NCBI GenBank assembly: GCA_036971475.1
Contig: JBAIZL010000006.1
Location: forward strand, 62,973,398-63,037,397
DNA from: Prosapia bicincta
Lineage: Eukaryota > Arthropoda > Insecta > Hemiptera > Cercopidae
Reading direction: 5' to 3'
DNA length: 64,000 nucleotides
Shown piece by piece: positions 36,087-47,215 of the stretch (positions are counted from its first letter, which is position 1; the number at the start of each line of letters is the position of its first letter). A program made the position numbers and the translations under genes. The notes under the pieces are model-generated. The model was not told the origin of the DNA. It ran no database searches and worked only from the letters and a program-made list of their open reading frames with translations.

Positions 36087-39000
36087 TGAAAGTTTTATTG
36101 TTTAAGTCGAGCATACAGTCTCAGTAATATTTAAATCAAGTTTAATATATTTAGAAATAATATTAGTGTGAGGAAGTTTTATTGTTTAAGTCGAGCATAC
36201 AGTCTCAGTAATATTTAAATCAAGTTTAATATATCTAGAAATAATATTAGTGTGAGGAAGTTTTATTGATTAAGTCGAGCATACAGTCTCAGTAATATTT
36301 AAATCAAGTTTAATATATTTAGAAATAATATTAGTGTGAGGAAGTTTTATTGTTTAAGTCGAGCATACAGTCTCAGTAATATTTAAATCAAGTTTAATAT
36401 ATCTAGAAATAATATTAGTGTGAGGAAGTTTTATTGTTTAAGTCGAGCATACAGTCTCAGTAATATTTAAATCAAGTTTAATATATCTAGAAATAATATT
36501 AGTGTGAGGAAGTTTTATTGTTTAAGTCGAGCATACAGTCTCAGTAATATTTAAATCAAGTTTAATATATTTAGAAATAATATTAGTGTGAGGAAGTTTT
36601 ATTGTTTAAGTCGAGCATACAGTCTCAGTAATATTTAAATCAAGTTTAATATATTTAGAAATAACATTAGTGTGAGGAAGTTTTATTGTTTAAGTCGAGC
36701 ATACAGTCTCAGTAATATTTAAATCAAGTTTAATATATCTAGAAATAATATTAGTGTGAGGAAGTTTTATTGTTTAAGTCGAGCATACAGTCTCAGTAAT
36801 ATTTAAATCAAGCTTAATATATTTAGAAATAATATTAGTGTGAGGAAGTTTTATTGTTTAAGTCGAGCATACAGTCTCAGTAATATTTAAATCAAGTTTA
36901 ATATATTTAGAAATAATATTATTGTGTGGAAGTTTTATTGTTTAAGTTGAGCATACAGTCTCAGTAATATTTAAATCAAGTTTAATATATTTAGAAATAA
37001 CATTAGTGTGAGAAAGTTTTATTGTTTAAGTCGAGCATACAGTCTCAGTAATATTTAAAACAAGTTCAATATATTTAGAAATAATATTAATGTGAGGAAG
37101 TTTCATTGTTTAAGTCGAGCATACAGTCCCAGTAATATTTAAATCAAGTTTAATATATTTAGAAATAACATTAGTGTGAGAAAGTTTTATTGTTTAAGTC
37201 GAGCATACAGTCTCAGTAATATTTAAAACAAGTTCAATATATTTAGAAATAACATTAGTGTGAGAAAGTTTTATTGTTTAAGTTGAGCATACAGTCTCAG
37301 TAATATTTAAATCAAGTTTAATATATTTAGAAATAACATTAGTGTGAGAAAGTTTTATTGTTTAAGTCGAGCATACAGTCTCAGTAATATTTAAAACAAG
37401 TTCAATATATTTAGAAATAACATTAGTGTGAGGAAGTTTTATTGTATAAGTCGAGCATACAGTCTCAGTAATATTTAAATCAAGTTCAATATATCTAGAA
37501 ATAATATTAGTGTGAGGAAGTTTTATTGTTTAAGTCGAGCATACAGTCTCAGTAATATTTAAATCAAGTTTAATATATTTAGAAATAATATTAGTGTGAG
37601 GAAGTTTTATTGTTTAAGTCGAGCATACAGTCTCAGTAATATTTAAATCAAGTTTAATATATTTAGAAATAATATTAGTGTGAGGAAGTTTTATTGTTTA
37701 AGTCGAGCATACAGTCTCAGTAATATTTAAATCAAGTTCAATATATCTAGAAATAATATTAGTGTGAGAAAGTTTTATTGTTTAAGTCGAGCATACAGTC
37801 TCAGTAATATTTAAATCAAGTTTAATATATTTAGAAATAATATTAATGTAAGGAAGTTTTATTGTTTTAGTCGAGCATACAGTCTCAGTAATATTTAAAT
37901 CAAGTTCAATATATCTAGAAATAATATTAGTGTGAGGAAGTTTTATTGTTTAAGTCGAGCATACAGTCTCAGTAATATTTAAATCAAGTTTAATATATTT
38001 AGAAATAATATTAGTGTGAGGAAGTTTTATTGTTTTAGTCGAGCATACAGTCTCAGTAATATTTAAATCAAGTTCAATATATCTAGAAATAATATTAGTG
38101 TGAGGAAGTTTTATTGTTTAAGTCGAGCATACAGTCTCAGTAATATTTAAATCAAGTTTAATATATTTAGAAATAATATTAGTGTGAGGAAGTTTTATTG
38201 TTTAAGTCGAGCATACAGTCTCAGTAATATTTAAATCAAGTTCAATATATCTAGAAATAATATTAGTGTGAGAAAGTTTTATTGTTTAAGTCGAGCATAC
38301 AGTCTCAGTAATATTTAAATCAAGTTTAATATATTTAGAAATAATATTAGTGTGAGGAAGTTTTATTGTTTACGTCGAGCATACAGTCTCAGTAATATTT
38401 AAATCAAGTTCAATATATCTAGAAATAATATTAGTGTGAGGAAGTTTTATTGTTTAAGTCGAGCATACAGTCTCAGTAATATTTAAATCAAGTTTAATAT
38501 ATTTAGAAATAATATTAATGTAAGGAAGTTTTATTGTTTTAGTCGAGCATACAGTCTCAGTAATATTTAAATCAAGTTCAATATATCTAGAAATAATATT
38601 AGTGTGAGGAAGTTTTATTGTTTAAGTCGAGCATACAGTCTCAGTAATATTTAAATCAAGTTTAATATATTTAGAAATAATATTAGTGTGAGGAAGTTTT
38701 ATTGTTTTAGTCGAGCATACAGTCTCAGTAATATTTAAATCAAGTTCAATATATCTAGAAATAATATTAGTGTGAGGAAGTTTTATTGTTTAAGTCGAGC
38801 ATACAGTCTCAGTAATATTTAAATCAAGTTTAATATATTTAGAAATAATATTAGTGTGAGGAAGTTTTATTGTTTAAGTCGAGCATACAGTCTCAGTAAT
38901 ATTTAAATCAAGCTTAATATATTTAGAAATAATATTAGTGTGAGGAAGTTTTATTGTTTAAGTCGAGCATACAGTCCCAGTAATATTTAAATCAAGCTTA

Positions 39001-39120
39001 ATATATTTAGAAATAATATTAGTGTGAGGAAGTTTTATTGTTTAAGTCGAGCATACAGTCTCAGTAATATTTAAATCAAGCTTAATATATTTAGAAATAA
39101 TATTATTGTGTGGAAGTTTT
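36087..39120. repeat. 84-bp satellite, about 36 copies, with higher-order structure
   Basis: The unit is AGGAAGTTTTATTGTTTAAG, TCGAGCATACAGTCTCAGTA, ATATTTAAATCAAGTTTAAT, then ATATTTAGAAATAATATTAG and TGTG. Copies are mostly over 95% alike. From about 37.7 to 38.8 kb two variants alternate strictly (TTTAATATATTTAG and TTCAATATATCTAG), giving a 168-bp dimer. Some multi-unit blocks are repeated as a whole. The array lies inside inferred myosin intron 1 and is not protein coding. Confidence 0.98.
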
Positions 39121-39125
39121 AATTA

Positions 39126-39519
39126 TGCATCGAATTTATCTCTGTGAATTTGATAGAGAATTTGCATCACGACAATGGCACATGGTCGTTGATGAAGGTC
39201 AAATACCTCGTGGTTACACGGAGATTGTGGCCGCAAGTAATAATTAATCAGACCGCTGCTTATCGGACAGCTGCCATGGGATCCCAACATGGTTATTAGG
39301 AGAACAGGAAATCCCCGTTGCAAAGATGCTGTTCATGCAGAACGAATGTCCTCTGTTTCACCAGTGCTGGTCAGAGGACTCACATGCGACGTCAACTTGT
39401 CGCAATTATTACGGACGGTATCTGTCGCTGCGAGGGATATCCTGCTAAACTTATACATTATCAACTACGAAGAAAACTCTTTCAGAAAACGATTCTCAAG
39501 TTTTTCAGAGGTTCAGTAA
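39126..39519 (+). other. Coding-like island next to the satellite, unrecognised
   Basis: ATG at 39126 opens 40 codons (MHRIYLCEFDREFASRQW at the start) to TAA at 39246. The same frame is then open again to TAG/TAA near 39519 (residues such as GNPRCKDAVHAERMSS). Composition is close to 45% GC, unlike the flanks. The in-frame stop between the halves suggests a decayed gene or mobile-element fragment. No family recognised. Confidence 0.25.
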
Positions 39520-39595
39520 AGTGTATTTGAAGTTCTGCGCCTCCATTTCCACATAAATTTAATTAGTTCAAATTTACTGCCTCAGATTTTTAGAC

Positions 39596-40675
39596 CAGGG
39601 GTTCTCAAGCTTTAGAATCTGCAGCCCCCTTTTTAGGATGAGTATTTTGGCAACCCCCAAGTTTTAACGTTAAAACAATAATTAAAACCTACAATAACTG
39701 TTCTTTAATAATAATGCATGGTATATATTTGGGTACTTTGGTATTATACCGACCACACACCTATGGGGAGTGCAGGTTGATATAGTTATCAGCTTTCACC
39801 AGCCAAAGGTGGAATGTATATAAACCAACATTACAGAATGAAAATACAACTCTTAGATGACAAAATAAACAACTTGCTAACTTTGCATTAAGGGTTTAAG
39901 AATATAAAAATTTGCTAGTGAATATTTTAACTATAATTTTAATAATCAATCGTTTCAAGAATGTTTTATATTGCGTTTAAGGTTAGAAACCAAGTACCTA
40001 ATGTGTTTGCTTGACATCCTGGTTAACATACATCCGTTAAAGAAAGAAATAACAAATAACCTACTCATTTATTGTATATTGTGTTAAATGGTAATAACAG
40101 TGTATTTATACAATACAATTTATATTTATGTAGCCTGATACTTCAGTCTATAAAACGGTATCCAACATTGCCTTATATAATACTTTCCACCTTTGGTTGA
40201 TGTAAGCTAATAGTTATACCAACCTACATTCCAATATACGTGTGTGGTCGGTATAATACCAAAGTACCCTAATTTGGGGTTGAGTATTGTAAAAGAATAC
40301 CCAGAACTGTCCACAATAGGTTTAAAAACTTTGATACCATTTTCCACACCTTAAAACTGTAGACAAGGACATGTGGACATAATTGTGAGTTTAGAAACCA
40401 AAATAAGAAATCGTTAAGACTGATGAATGAAATTGTTTTGTGTGTTACAAAAATCATTCCAGATACTAAAAAATGGCTTCAATCTAAATAAGCTCAAGTT
40501 TCCCATCAATAGAACAACGTAAATAAATAGTATGGTGTGAGTGAATCCTTTTTAATAAAGAACTACAAGAATAACTGATATTTTTTTCTTTTTCTCAGTA
40601 TCTCGCGACCCCATCCCCCCAAAATACATCCGGCAATCCTCCAGGTGTTTGCGACCCACCAGTTGAAAACCCCTG
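39596..40675. mobile_element. Non-autonomous hAT-like element, about 1.08 kb
   Basis: Left end CAGGGGTTCTCAAGCTTTAG, right end AGTTGAAAACCCCTG: inverted CAGGGGTT-TC-A termini typical of the hAT superfamily. A CAACCCCCAAG / GCGACCCCATC subterminal pattern also fits. No 8-bp target duplication is visible (TTTTAGAC versus CCATAGGA), so the ends may have decayed. There is no transposase frame. Another inverted-repeat element is nested inside. Confidence 0.65.
39731..40269. mobile_element. Nested element with about 85-bp terminal inverted repeats
   Basis: GGGTACTTTGGTATTATACC starts at 39731; its inverse ends at 40269. The inverted arms continue through CGACCACACAC, AGGTTG(A/G)TATA and CCAAAGGTGG, about 85 bp with some differences. 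539 bp in total, no coding capacity. The superfamily is not assigned. Confidence 0.8.
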
Positions 40676-43101
40676 CCATAGGATATTATATAATGAATAT
40701 TTTTGAATGTATTGTACAAAACGTGTTTGTCTATATAAGAGAACTTTCTTATTAACAAATTTGTGTATATTAATAAAGGAACAAAATATTAACTGAATTT
40801 ATTAACTTTGCAGATATGTTTATAACACTTGTTACTTTGTATGTTAGAAACGCAGTGTTTCAGTTATGTTATTACTGAGAGCCTTATAATTGCCATCACT
40901 GCAGACAAGCTTAAAGCCAAGGAGTCGGGCCGTCACCACGGGTTGCAACCATTCCTAAGTTAGACCATAATGCTCCCCTAAGGGATCGTTTGTGCTCCCC
41001 TAAGTCCTACTTAAATCCATCGACCCTAGAAAAGATACGTAATGCAATATTAATACGCATTTGGGGGGGGGGGGAAACGTTTAATATTATTACACCTTTA
41101 TCTAAACCTACATTTACCTACCCTAACTTCAGTTTAGGGGCTGTGAAAAAATTATTATTCCCTATTTTACATATCGTATGGATATATTTTTAAAGTTTTA
41201 CATCAACTAATAGTTTAGCGTAAAAGTGATACAAGTAAATAATTGAAATTATAAGCGGTAATAACCAATAGGAAAATTTTGTTACTTAAATATATTTGAC
41301 GATACTTTTAGACTGATAAAACGTACAGTGTTTGGTAGCACTGGTTTATTAGACAGATTTATAAGTATATATTTTGGTGTTAACTTTGCAAAAAACAAAA
41401 AACACTACTTAGTTATTTATTCAACAAGACTGTTGAACAGTTTTGTCCGAGACTCACAGCATTGAACAATGCGCTGACATATTGCGACACACGTCTGCTG
41501 AATAGATCAGTAAGCAGTGGTTTTTTGCCAAATTAATACCAAAAAGTGTAACTATACAAAAACCTCAATATGTACAACAGAAAACTGCAAACTAGTGAGA
41601 AAGCGCTAATGGAAATATGGTTCATTTAGCAGGGTAACTACACCCAGAAAACAAACGAAATTTTTATATTGTGTTTTATACTGTTTAAACATTTTAAGCA
41701 ATAGTAATTGTAAAAAATACAATTATTTTTAACATTTAATGTTTAGTTTATAAGTAAATTTCAAAATGAATTTGGGCAGCAAATGTCGCAATAGACAAAG
41801 GTATGTCACGAGGCAGAGGCGTGTTGGAAGTACAACCAAACTCAGCACCTGGATATATTACGAGCTCTGATGATAGTATTTGAGTTTTCCTATGACACAG
41901 AAAGAGAACGATGAATTCATTTTCGATTCAAAGACTAAAATCTCGTTTCCGTCATGTAATTAGAGATATTTGTTTCTTAAATAGGTTTCTAAAAGAGCTT
42001 CCACTTTGCCCGATAACTATTTACTCATCTTTAATATGGTATCATTTTGCCGTTTTAAATTCCACCTTTACTTATGACTTTTTTCAAAATTTTATTTAGG
42101 CGCCAACGTTTTCTGTGAGGTATTGGTAACCACTCGATAAGTTGGCTAAGGAGTGTTTCGATATACGCCCTTTGAACATATCAGTACCAGTGTTTGTTTT
42201 CGATTTACCTTTTAGTAGCTCTTCAATTCCAACAAGCAGTTTTATGTCCGCTATACCCCAATGAGAACACACATCTCTTGACAACATCCATATCAACCGA
42301 TTCTAATTAGGTTTTCTATATTATTATGATTTTATTATTATTATTATTTTTTTTTACTTACCGTTACATCTGTGAACATAAAATTACTTTATTATTATTG
42401 TGTTTAAAGTTAATGATAGATCACAGAGCAATTCATCCTACTACAAGTACACTCTGTTTATTATTATTTATTTTATTATTATTGTGGAATATAATGGATG
42501 ATCATAATTTTATGTAAATTAATTTATAACTAAACACAAAACAAAAGTTCCGTTTCTTTGTTCTTGTGCTAAATTTTATATTCTACGCCTATTTATAGGT
42601 AGAAAAGTAGGGGCTTGCATAACGCAAACAAATCTTTCAATAAAAAGCCCTGATTTTATATCGTCATTTATAACCAAATGGTAATATATTTTGGAAAGTG
42701 AAACAGTATTTAAGTAAATCTAAATGTTTTGTACTTGCAGATAAGAATAATTACTTGCTGATTTTATTTTTTTGTGCTAGGATTTCACACTAAATTAAGC
42801 AATACAGTATGATATTTTTTCATCTTCTTGTCAATATTTATAGAAGTTTTATAAATTATTAGTTTAGAACGTTAAAGCCTATATTAGATTATATATCAAT
42901 TATTGTTTACTACGACGATGTGAAAGCATAACAAATACGATGTTTGTACGCCATTTTATCAAGCATAAGTATTTCATTCGCTTCTGACAATTAGAAAAAA
43001 ACAAATTAAAAAGAATTCGTTAAATTAAACTTAATCCGTAATATTTTAACAGCTATATAAACCTCTGAAATAATAGTTTTCAAATGTGATGATTAAACAT
43101 A

Positions 43102-43510
43102 ATTTCCTGGGAGGGTCTTCCTGATTGTGTGACTCTGTGCTCCTGTAGAAACCCTTAGTGTCTCAAGTGTTCCAAAGAGATTAGAAAAGGTGGACAAGAG
43201 TAATGATCAGGTAATATATTTCCACACTAGAACTTCTACGCGGTGGAGTTATATTTTCCTGGGAAGTGATTTCTGTTTGTATAACTTTGTGAAACTGAGA
43301 CACTTTTGAAGCTTCCTAAGTGTTGCAAAGAGATTATAAAAGGTGGACAAGAGCAACGACCAGGTAATATATTTCCACACTAGAACTTCTACACGGTGGA
43401 GTTATAGTTTCCTAATAAGTGACCCCGGTTTGTGTAAATTTGTAAAGCGAGACCCTTTTGAAGCCACCTAAGCGATTCAACGCTATTACAGAACGTTCAT
43501 TTAATTACAA
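43102..43510. repeat. 152-bp tandem repeat, about 2.6 copies
   Basis: Units start at 43102, 43254 and 43407 (TTTCCTGGGA / TTTCCTAATA). Each contains AAAGAGATTA-AAAAGGTGGACAAGAG and ATATTTCCACACTAGAACTT; the third is truncated and diverged. Confidence 0.85.
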
Positions 43511-44646
43511 AAACGATCATGTAATGTGTTTCCATGTCTAAACTGGTTAACTCGGAAAAAAATCACTTTGCACAAAACGCAATCACTCGTACAAAATAAA
43601 TGTCAGGATAATATAGGATGGACAAATTTAGGATGCAAGTAAATAGTGTCCCCTTGTGTTAAGGCAGTAGTGAAAATAAAGAGACCTAATATAATACGTT
43701 AAAATAAATAAATAAAACATGCAATAACATGTTTGTTTGGATATAAGGCGCGATTAAATCGTTATTTTAAATTGTATGTAATAAAAGGTAAAAGTTTTAT
43801 CACTTGTATAAGTAATATTAAATCCAAAATGTAATATAATGAAATATCTCTGGGGAGAATATTTCAAAAGATGAGAAAAATTTGCTTATTTATAGTTTTC
43901 CTATGCAAAATCCTCGTATAAATCCAGAAATATGTAAATCGGGAATGGGAAGGAATGAAGTCTGTGAAAATAAGAAACAGTCCAGTCTAGGTTAACCTCG
44001 GTACTAAGTTTGTTTTCAAATGTATCAAATCAAAGTTTTCGTAGCTCTCTTCTATTACTTAAATATTTATTTTACAAAAATAGATTTTTAATCTTCGAAT
44101 GTTAAGTGTGAAATACATATGGAATCTGAGAAAATTTGACTTTAGGATATTAGGTAACAATTAAATAATTAATAAATTATTTTATTAGAAACAGAAGCAT
44201 GCCCACGGTATAAAATGGGATGCAACCATAATGTATACTATAGCTGTACACAGATATAACAAAATTAAACAAAACCTTTTAAATTTAATTTCAAAGGTAT
44301 TATTAATTCCGTTACATAATGTTTATAGAAATGAAAAGTAATTTATATATATGTAATAACTATTTTAGTAGCTAAATTGCTTGTTCAGTTTTTTAAACAT
44401 GTAGAAAAAATATAGTCTACATTTCTTTTCTGTATTGTTTTTGTTTTTATACAATTCTACTCGACAAAGGATATTGTCCAAAATATTTATTTCTTTTATA
44501 CAAAAGGGGTAAAATATTTTATTTGATTGACACTTGATTTTTTTTTTAAATCACATGACTGAAGCAGTTCAGGTAATTGTTATGTATTTATTAAATAAAA
44601 TCACTTTAAAAAATTATAATTTAAATAATTTAAAAGAATAATTTAC

Positions 44647-45330
44647 CTCGTTAATTAAAACCTGTACACAAAGCTGTGTTAGTCTAGGAGGCGATTGGAC
44701 TTCATTCTTCTTTGACATCAGCCTTCTCTGGCTATGTCTTCTGTACACTAAGCGAATCAATGACGGTTTTTCAAAAATATTTGATTTTTTAACAGATAAC
44801 TTGTCAGGTTGTGTTTTACGCACCAAACGTTTCTTTTCTGACAACCTCTCCTCTGCAGGTCGTTCAAGTTCCATATATATCCGATTATCCGGAAGGGTTT
44901 CTCTACATTCAGGCTGTTCCGACACTGAAACGATATCCGTTCGCGAACTAACCGGAGTTTGTTGGAGGGAAGCTTGATCACAGAACGGAAGAACCGGACG
45001 CGGGACACAATTTGGAACACTGTACACAGATTCGGCATCACCAAATATATGAGTTAAAGAGAACGCACATCCTAAAATAGCCTTACTCTCGGATTCGCCG
45101 TACAACTTCAAGGAATCGTTGAAACTGTCCAAAGAGTTCGCGTCAGTCTTGTAGCCGTCGTCGAAAACATTTCTCACAAAGCGGAAACCGTTTTCGTACA
45201 CAACTTTCGTGTCAAACTGCAGCGGTTCCGGTCCATCCAGCATATCCGATGACGTCAAGGAAGACCATGATGTGGACTTGTTCGTCAGCCGGAGCCACGG
45301 CTGGAGAGTGTGTCTTGGCGACGCGTCCAT
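44647..45330 (-). CDS. Putative first coding exon (228 codons), inferred N-terminal extension of the class XV-like myosin
   Basis: The longest non-repetitive open frame in the window. The ATG at 45330 has a good context (GCGCCATGG). An in-frame TAG lies about 21 codons upstream with no ATG between, so the start is well defined. The frame runs 228 codons and ends at GAG followed by a GTAAAT donor (44646-44641). Ten more codons would follow before a stop if the donor were not used. The protein has no domain I recognise. Its first half is mixed and acidic; residues from about 155 on are strongly basic (KKRLVRK, RRHSQRR). The phase-0 end matches the phase-0 start of the next minus-strand exon, which begins a myosin motor. 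I therefore infer it is the myosin N-terminal extension. It could instead belong to a separate small gene. Confidence 0.6.
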
Positions 45331-45435
45331 GGCGCACTGGAAAGCAACTAGTTCAACGCTCGGTAATTGTACGCTCCCGTCTCTCAGCTATTCATATTGC
45401 AATGGCGGCTGTAAACTTCACGGTGAGGAATTATC

Positions 45436-45450
45436 CGCCTTTATAAAACC
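45436..45450 (-). promoter_or_regulatory. TATA-like box of the inferred myosin promoter
   Basis: The minus strand reads GGTTTTATAAAGGCGG, with TATAAA at 45445-45440, about 110 nt upstream of the exon 1 ATG. A start about 30 nt downstream would give a 5' UTR of roughly 80 nt. The stretch 45330-45440 is richer in CpG than its surroundings. The TTTATAAAA core is nearly symmetrical, so it could also serve the plus strand. There is no transcript evidence. Confidence 0.35.
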
Positions 45451-45555
45451 GTTAGAAGTTTGTATAGCCAGTGTTGCCAATATAATAACAAAAATACAGT
45501 AAAGAAAACAATGCAAATATTTATCGCTTCGAAAAATATATATTAGCTGAAGTTA

Positions 45556-45557
<2 letters not shown>

Positions 45558-45603
<46 letters not shown>
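45558..45603. repeat. (TA)n microsatellite upstream of exon 1
   Basis: Pure (TA)n of about 44 bp, roughly 230 bp upstream of the inferred myosin start codon. From here to about 46.0 kb nothing else is visible. Confidence 0.95.
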
Positions 45604-45605
<2 letters not shown>

Positions 45606-46084
45606 GTTTTGATTTCAATAAAAAACAGTTGTAGTATAACAATAATAATAATATATTATGCGAGGATAAATAAATATATTTAGCCCACGAGCAAATAATT
45701 CTATACAGGACTAACTTCTTTTTTGTAGACATTTCTATTTGAGGAATACAATTAATTTCATTATTTTACTCTACCTAGTTTGTACCAAATGTATTTTTAT
45801 AAAAACAATAAAAAGGGACGCAAAACATTTGAGATGACACTAAACTATAAAACTGCAACCACAGTGTATTGCAAAATAATAACCATGAAATAACGAAAAA
45901 CGGTTTCCTTGTAGAAGAAAATTGGTTGGTTTAAACAACTAAATAATGGACATATTTAACTAAAAACCATACATTAAATAACGTACTAAGTATTTTAATT
46001 TTGTAAAAAGTTCTACAAAGGTAATATAAAATTACAAACTGAATCCAAACTTACTACAGTATACAAATAACTCTTGTGAGGTAT

Positions 46085-46215
46085 TTAAACATGTTTTACC
46101 GTACATGTTTCGATTGCGAACCTACCATCCTCAGTGTGTTTGTTTGCAATTGAAGATGCATTGTTATCAAAAAATGTATGGTGCTGAACGTGTTTAAATA
46201 CTTTGTGAACGTTCA
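46085..46215. repeat. Foldback fragment with a hammerhead-like core
   Basis: GTATTTAAACATGTTTTACC at the left is weakly inverted to AACGTGTTTAAATACTTTG at the right. The minus strand of 46100-46140 has CTGAGGA (46134-46128), a weak stem II, GAAA (46111-46108) and ACATGT. Confidence 0.5.
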
Positions 46216-46679
46216 GTTATTTAAGAACAGGCCTTGCTTTATGCTTTAGTTGCTAAACACGGTTTATTTTCCAAAACCATTTGTTTTAGGCACAAGATAA
46301 TATTTATGTTAAAGAACATAAAGAATAAAAATAAATGAACGATAGAGCAAAAACGTTTAGCATAGTACTAAGAGATTTTGTTAAAACCGTTTAACCTTAA
46401 TAATATTGTTAGGACTACTCTTTTAAAAATTGACAGGAGTGTTGTAAAAAATATAATTTACTAAATTAGAATATAAGAAATTGCTTTTCGAATAATGTTC
46501 TTTATAAAGATCTTAGCTGAAAGGCTACTCTCAAAAATAGATTAAAAGGGATAATTTCAACTTGGCCCCATAAAGATCAGAAAACGGTGGAAGATACAAG
46601 GTGGATAATTGGTTTGGCTTTATTATGAAGATATTCTTTTAATGATACATTTTTATTTTATAAACAAGTAATAAAAAAC

Positions 46680-47215
46680 AATAAAGTCAATTCGTACTTA
46701 GGTCAACCACGAAATGTTTTTAGTTACTTTTTAATAAATAATTACAAATAATGTAAATTTGTATACGCATATGATATAATCACAATAATAAGTAGGAAAA
46801 TCGAAGAACTAATTAAATATTAAAATTAATTAAATTAATATAAATAAAGTAACATAACATATGTGGTAAAACAACTGTTCTACCACATAACCTATAACAT
46901 ATAATGAGGTGTTTTATGAAATTATGTTATTATTTTTTTAAAGGCAAATGGGACGAAATAACTTTATTGTCTACCCTGACCGTTTTGTGAAAGGTTTGTC
47001 TATCATATAAAACTTAAATCAATCTATTATTTTTAATTAATGAGTTAATATTTGAAAAACCGTATTAAAAACAAGTATCATCCACTACTACTTTAAAAAA
47101 AATGTATTTGAACATGAGTGAATGAATAAAAACTAATTTATTAACGATTAATAATTTGAATTGAATTTATAGATATATATATATAGGGAGAGTGTGAACT
47201 AATAGTAAGAACTGA
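46680..47215 (-). mobile_element. CAATTCCTAC-end element, long form
   Basis: GTCAATTCGTACTTAGGTCA at the left, GTGAACTAATAGTAAGAACTG at the right. The internal ACAACTGTTCTACCACATAA, GGACGAAATAACTTTATTG and AAAGGTTTGTCTATCATAT blocks match the 26.3-kb copy. The stretch 47.2-50.3 kb to its right shows no gene and no repeat that I can name. Confidence 0.8.

Noticed and set aside
36087..39120. CRISPR-like or coding repeat
   Set aside because: 84-bp units are contiguous, AT-rich and have stops in all frames; it is satellite DNA.
45209..45502. Plus-strand frame of 97 codons across the exon 1 region
   Set aside because: It lies antisense to the better supported exon 1, with no conserved motif.
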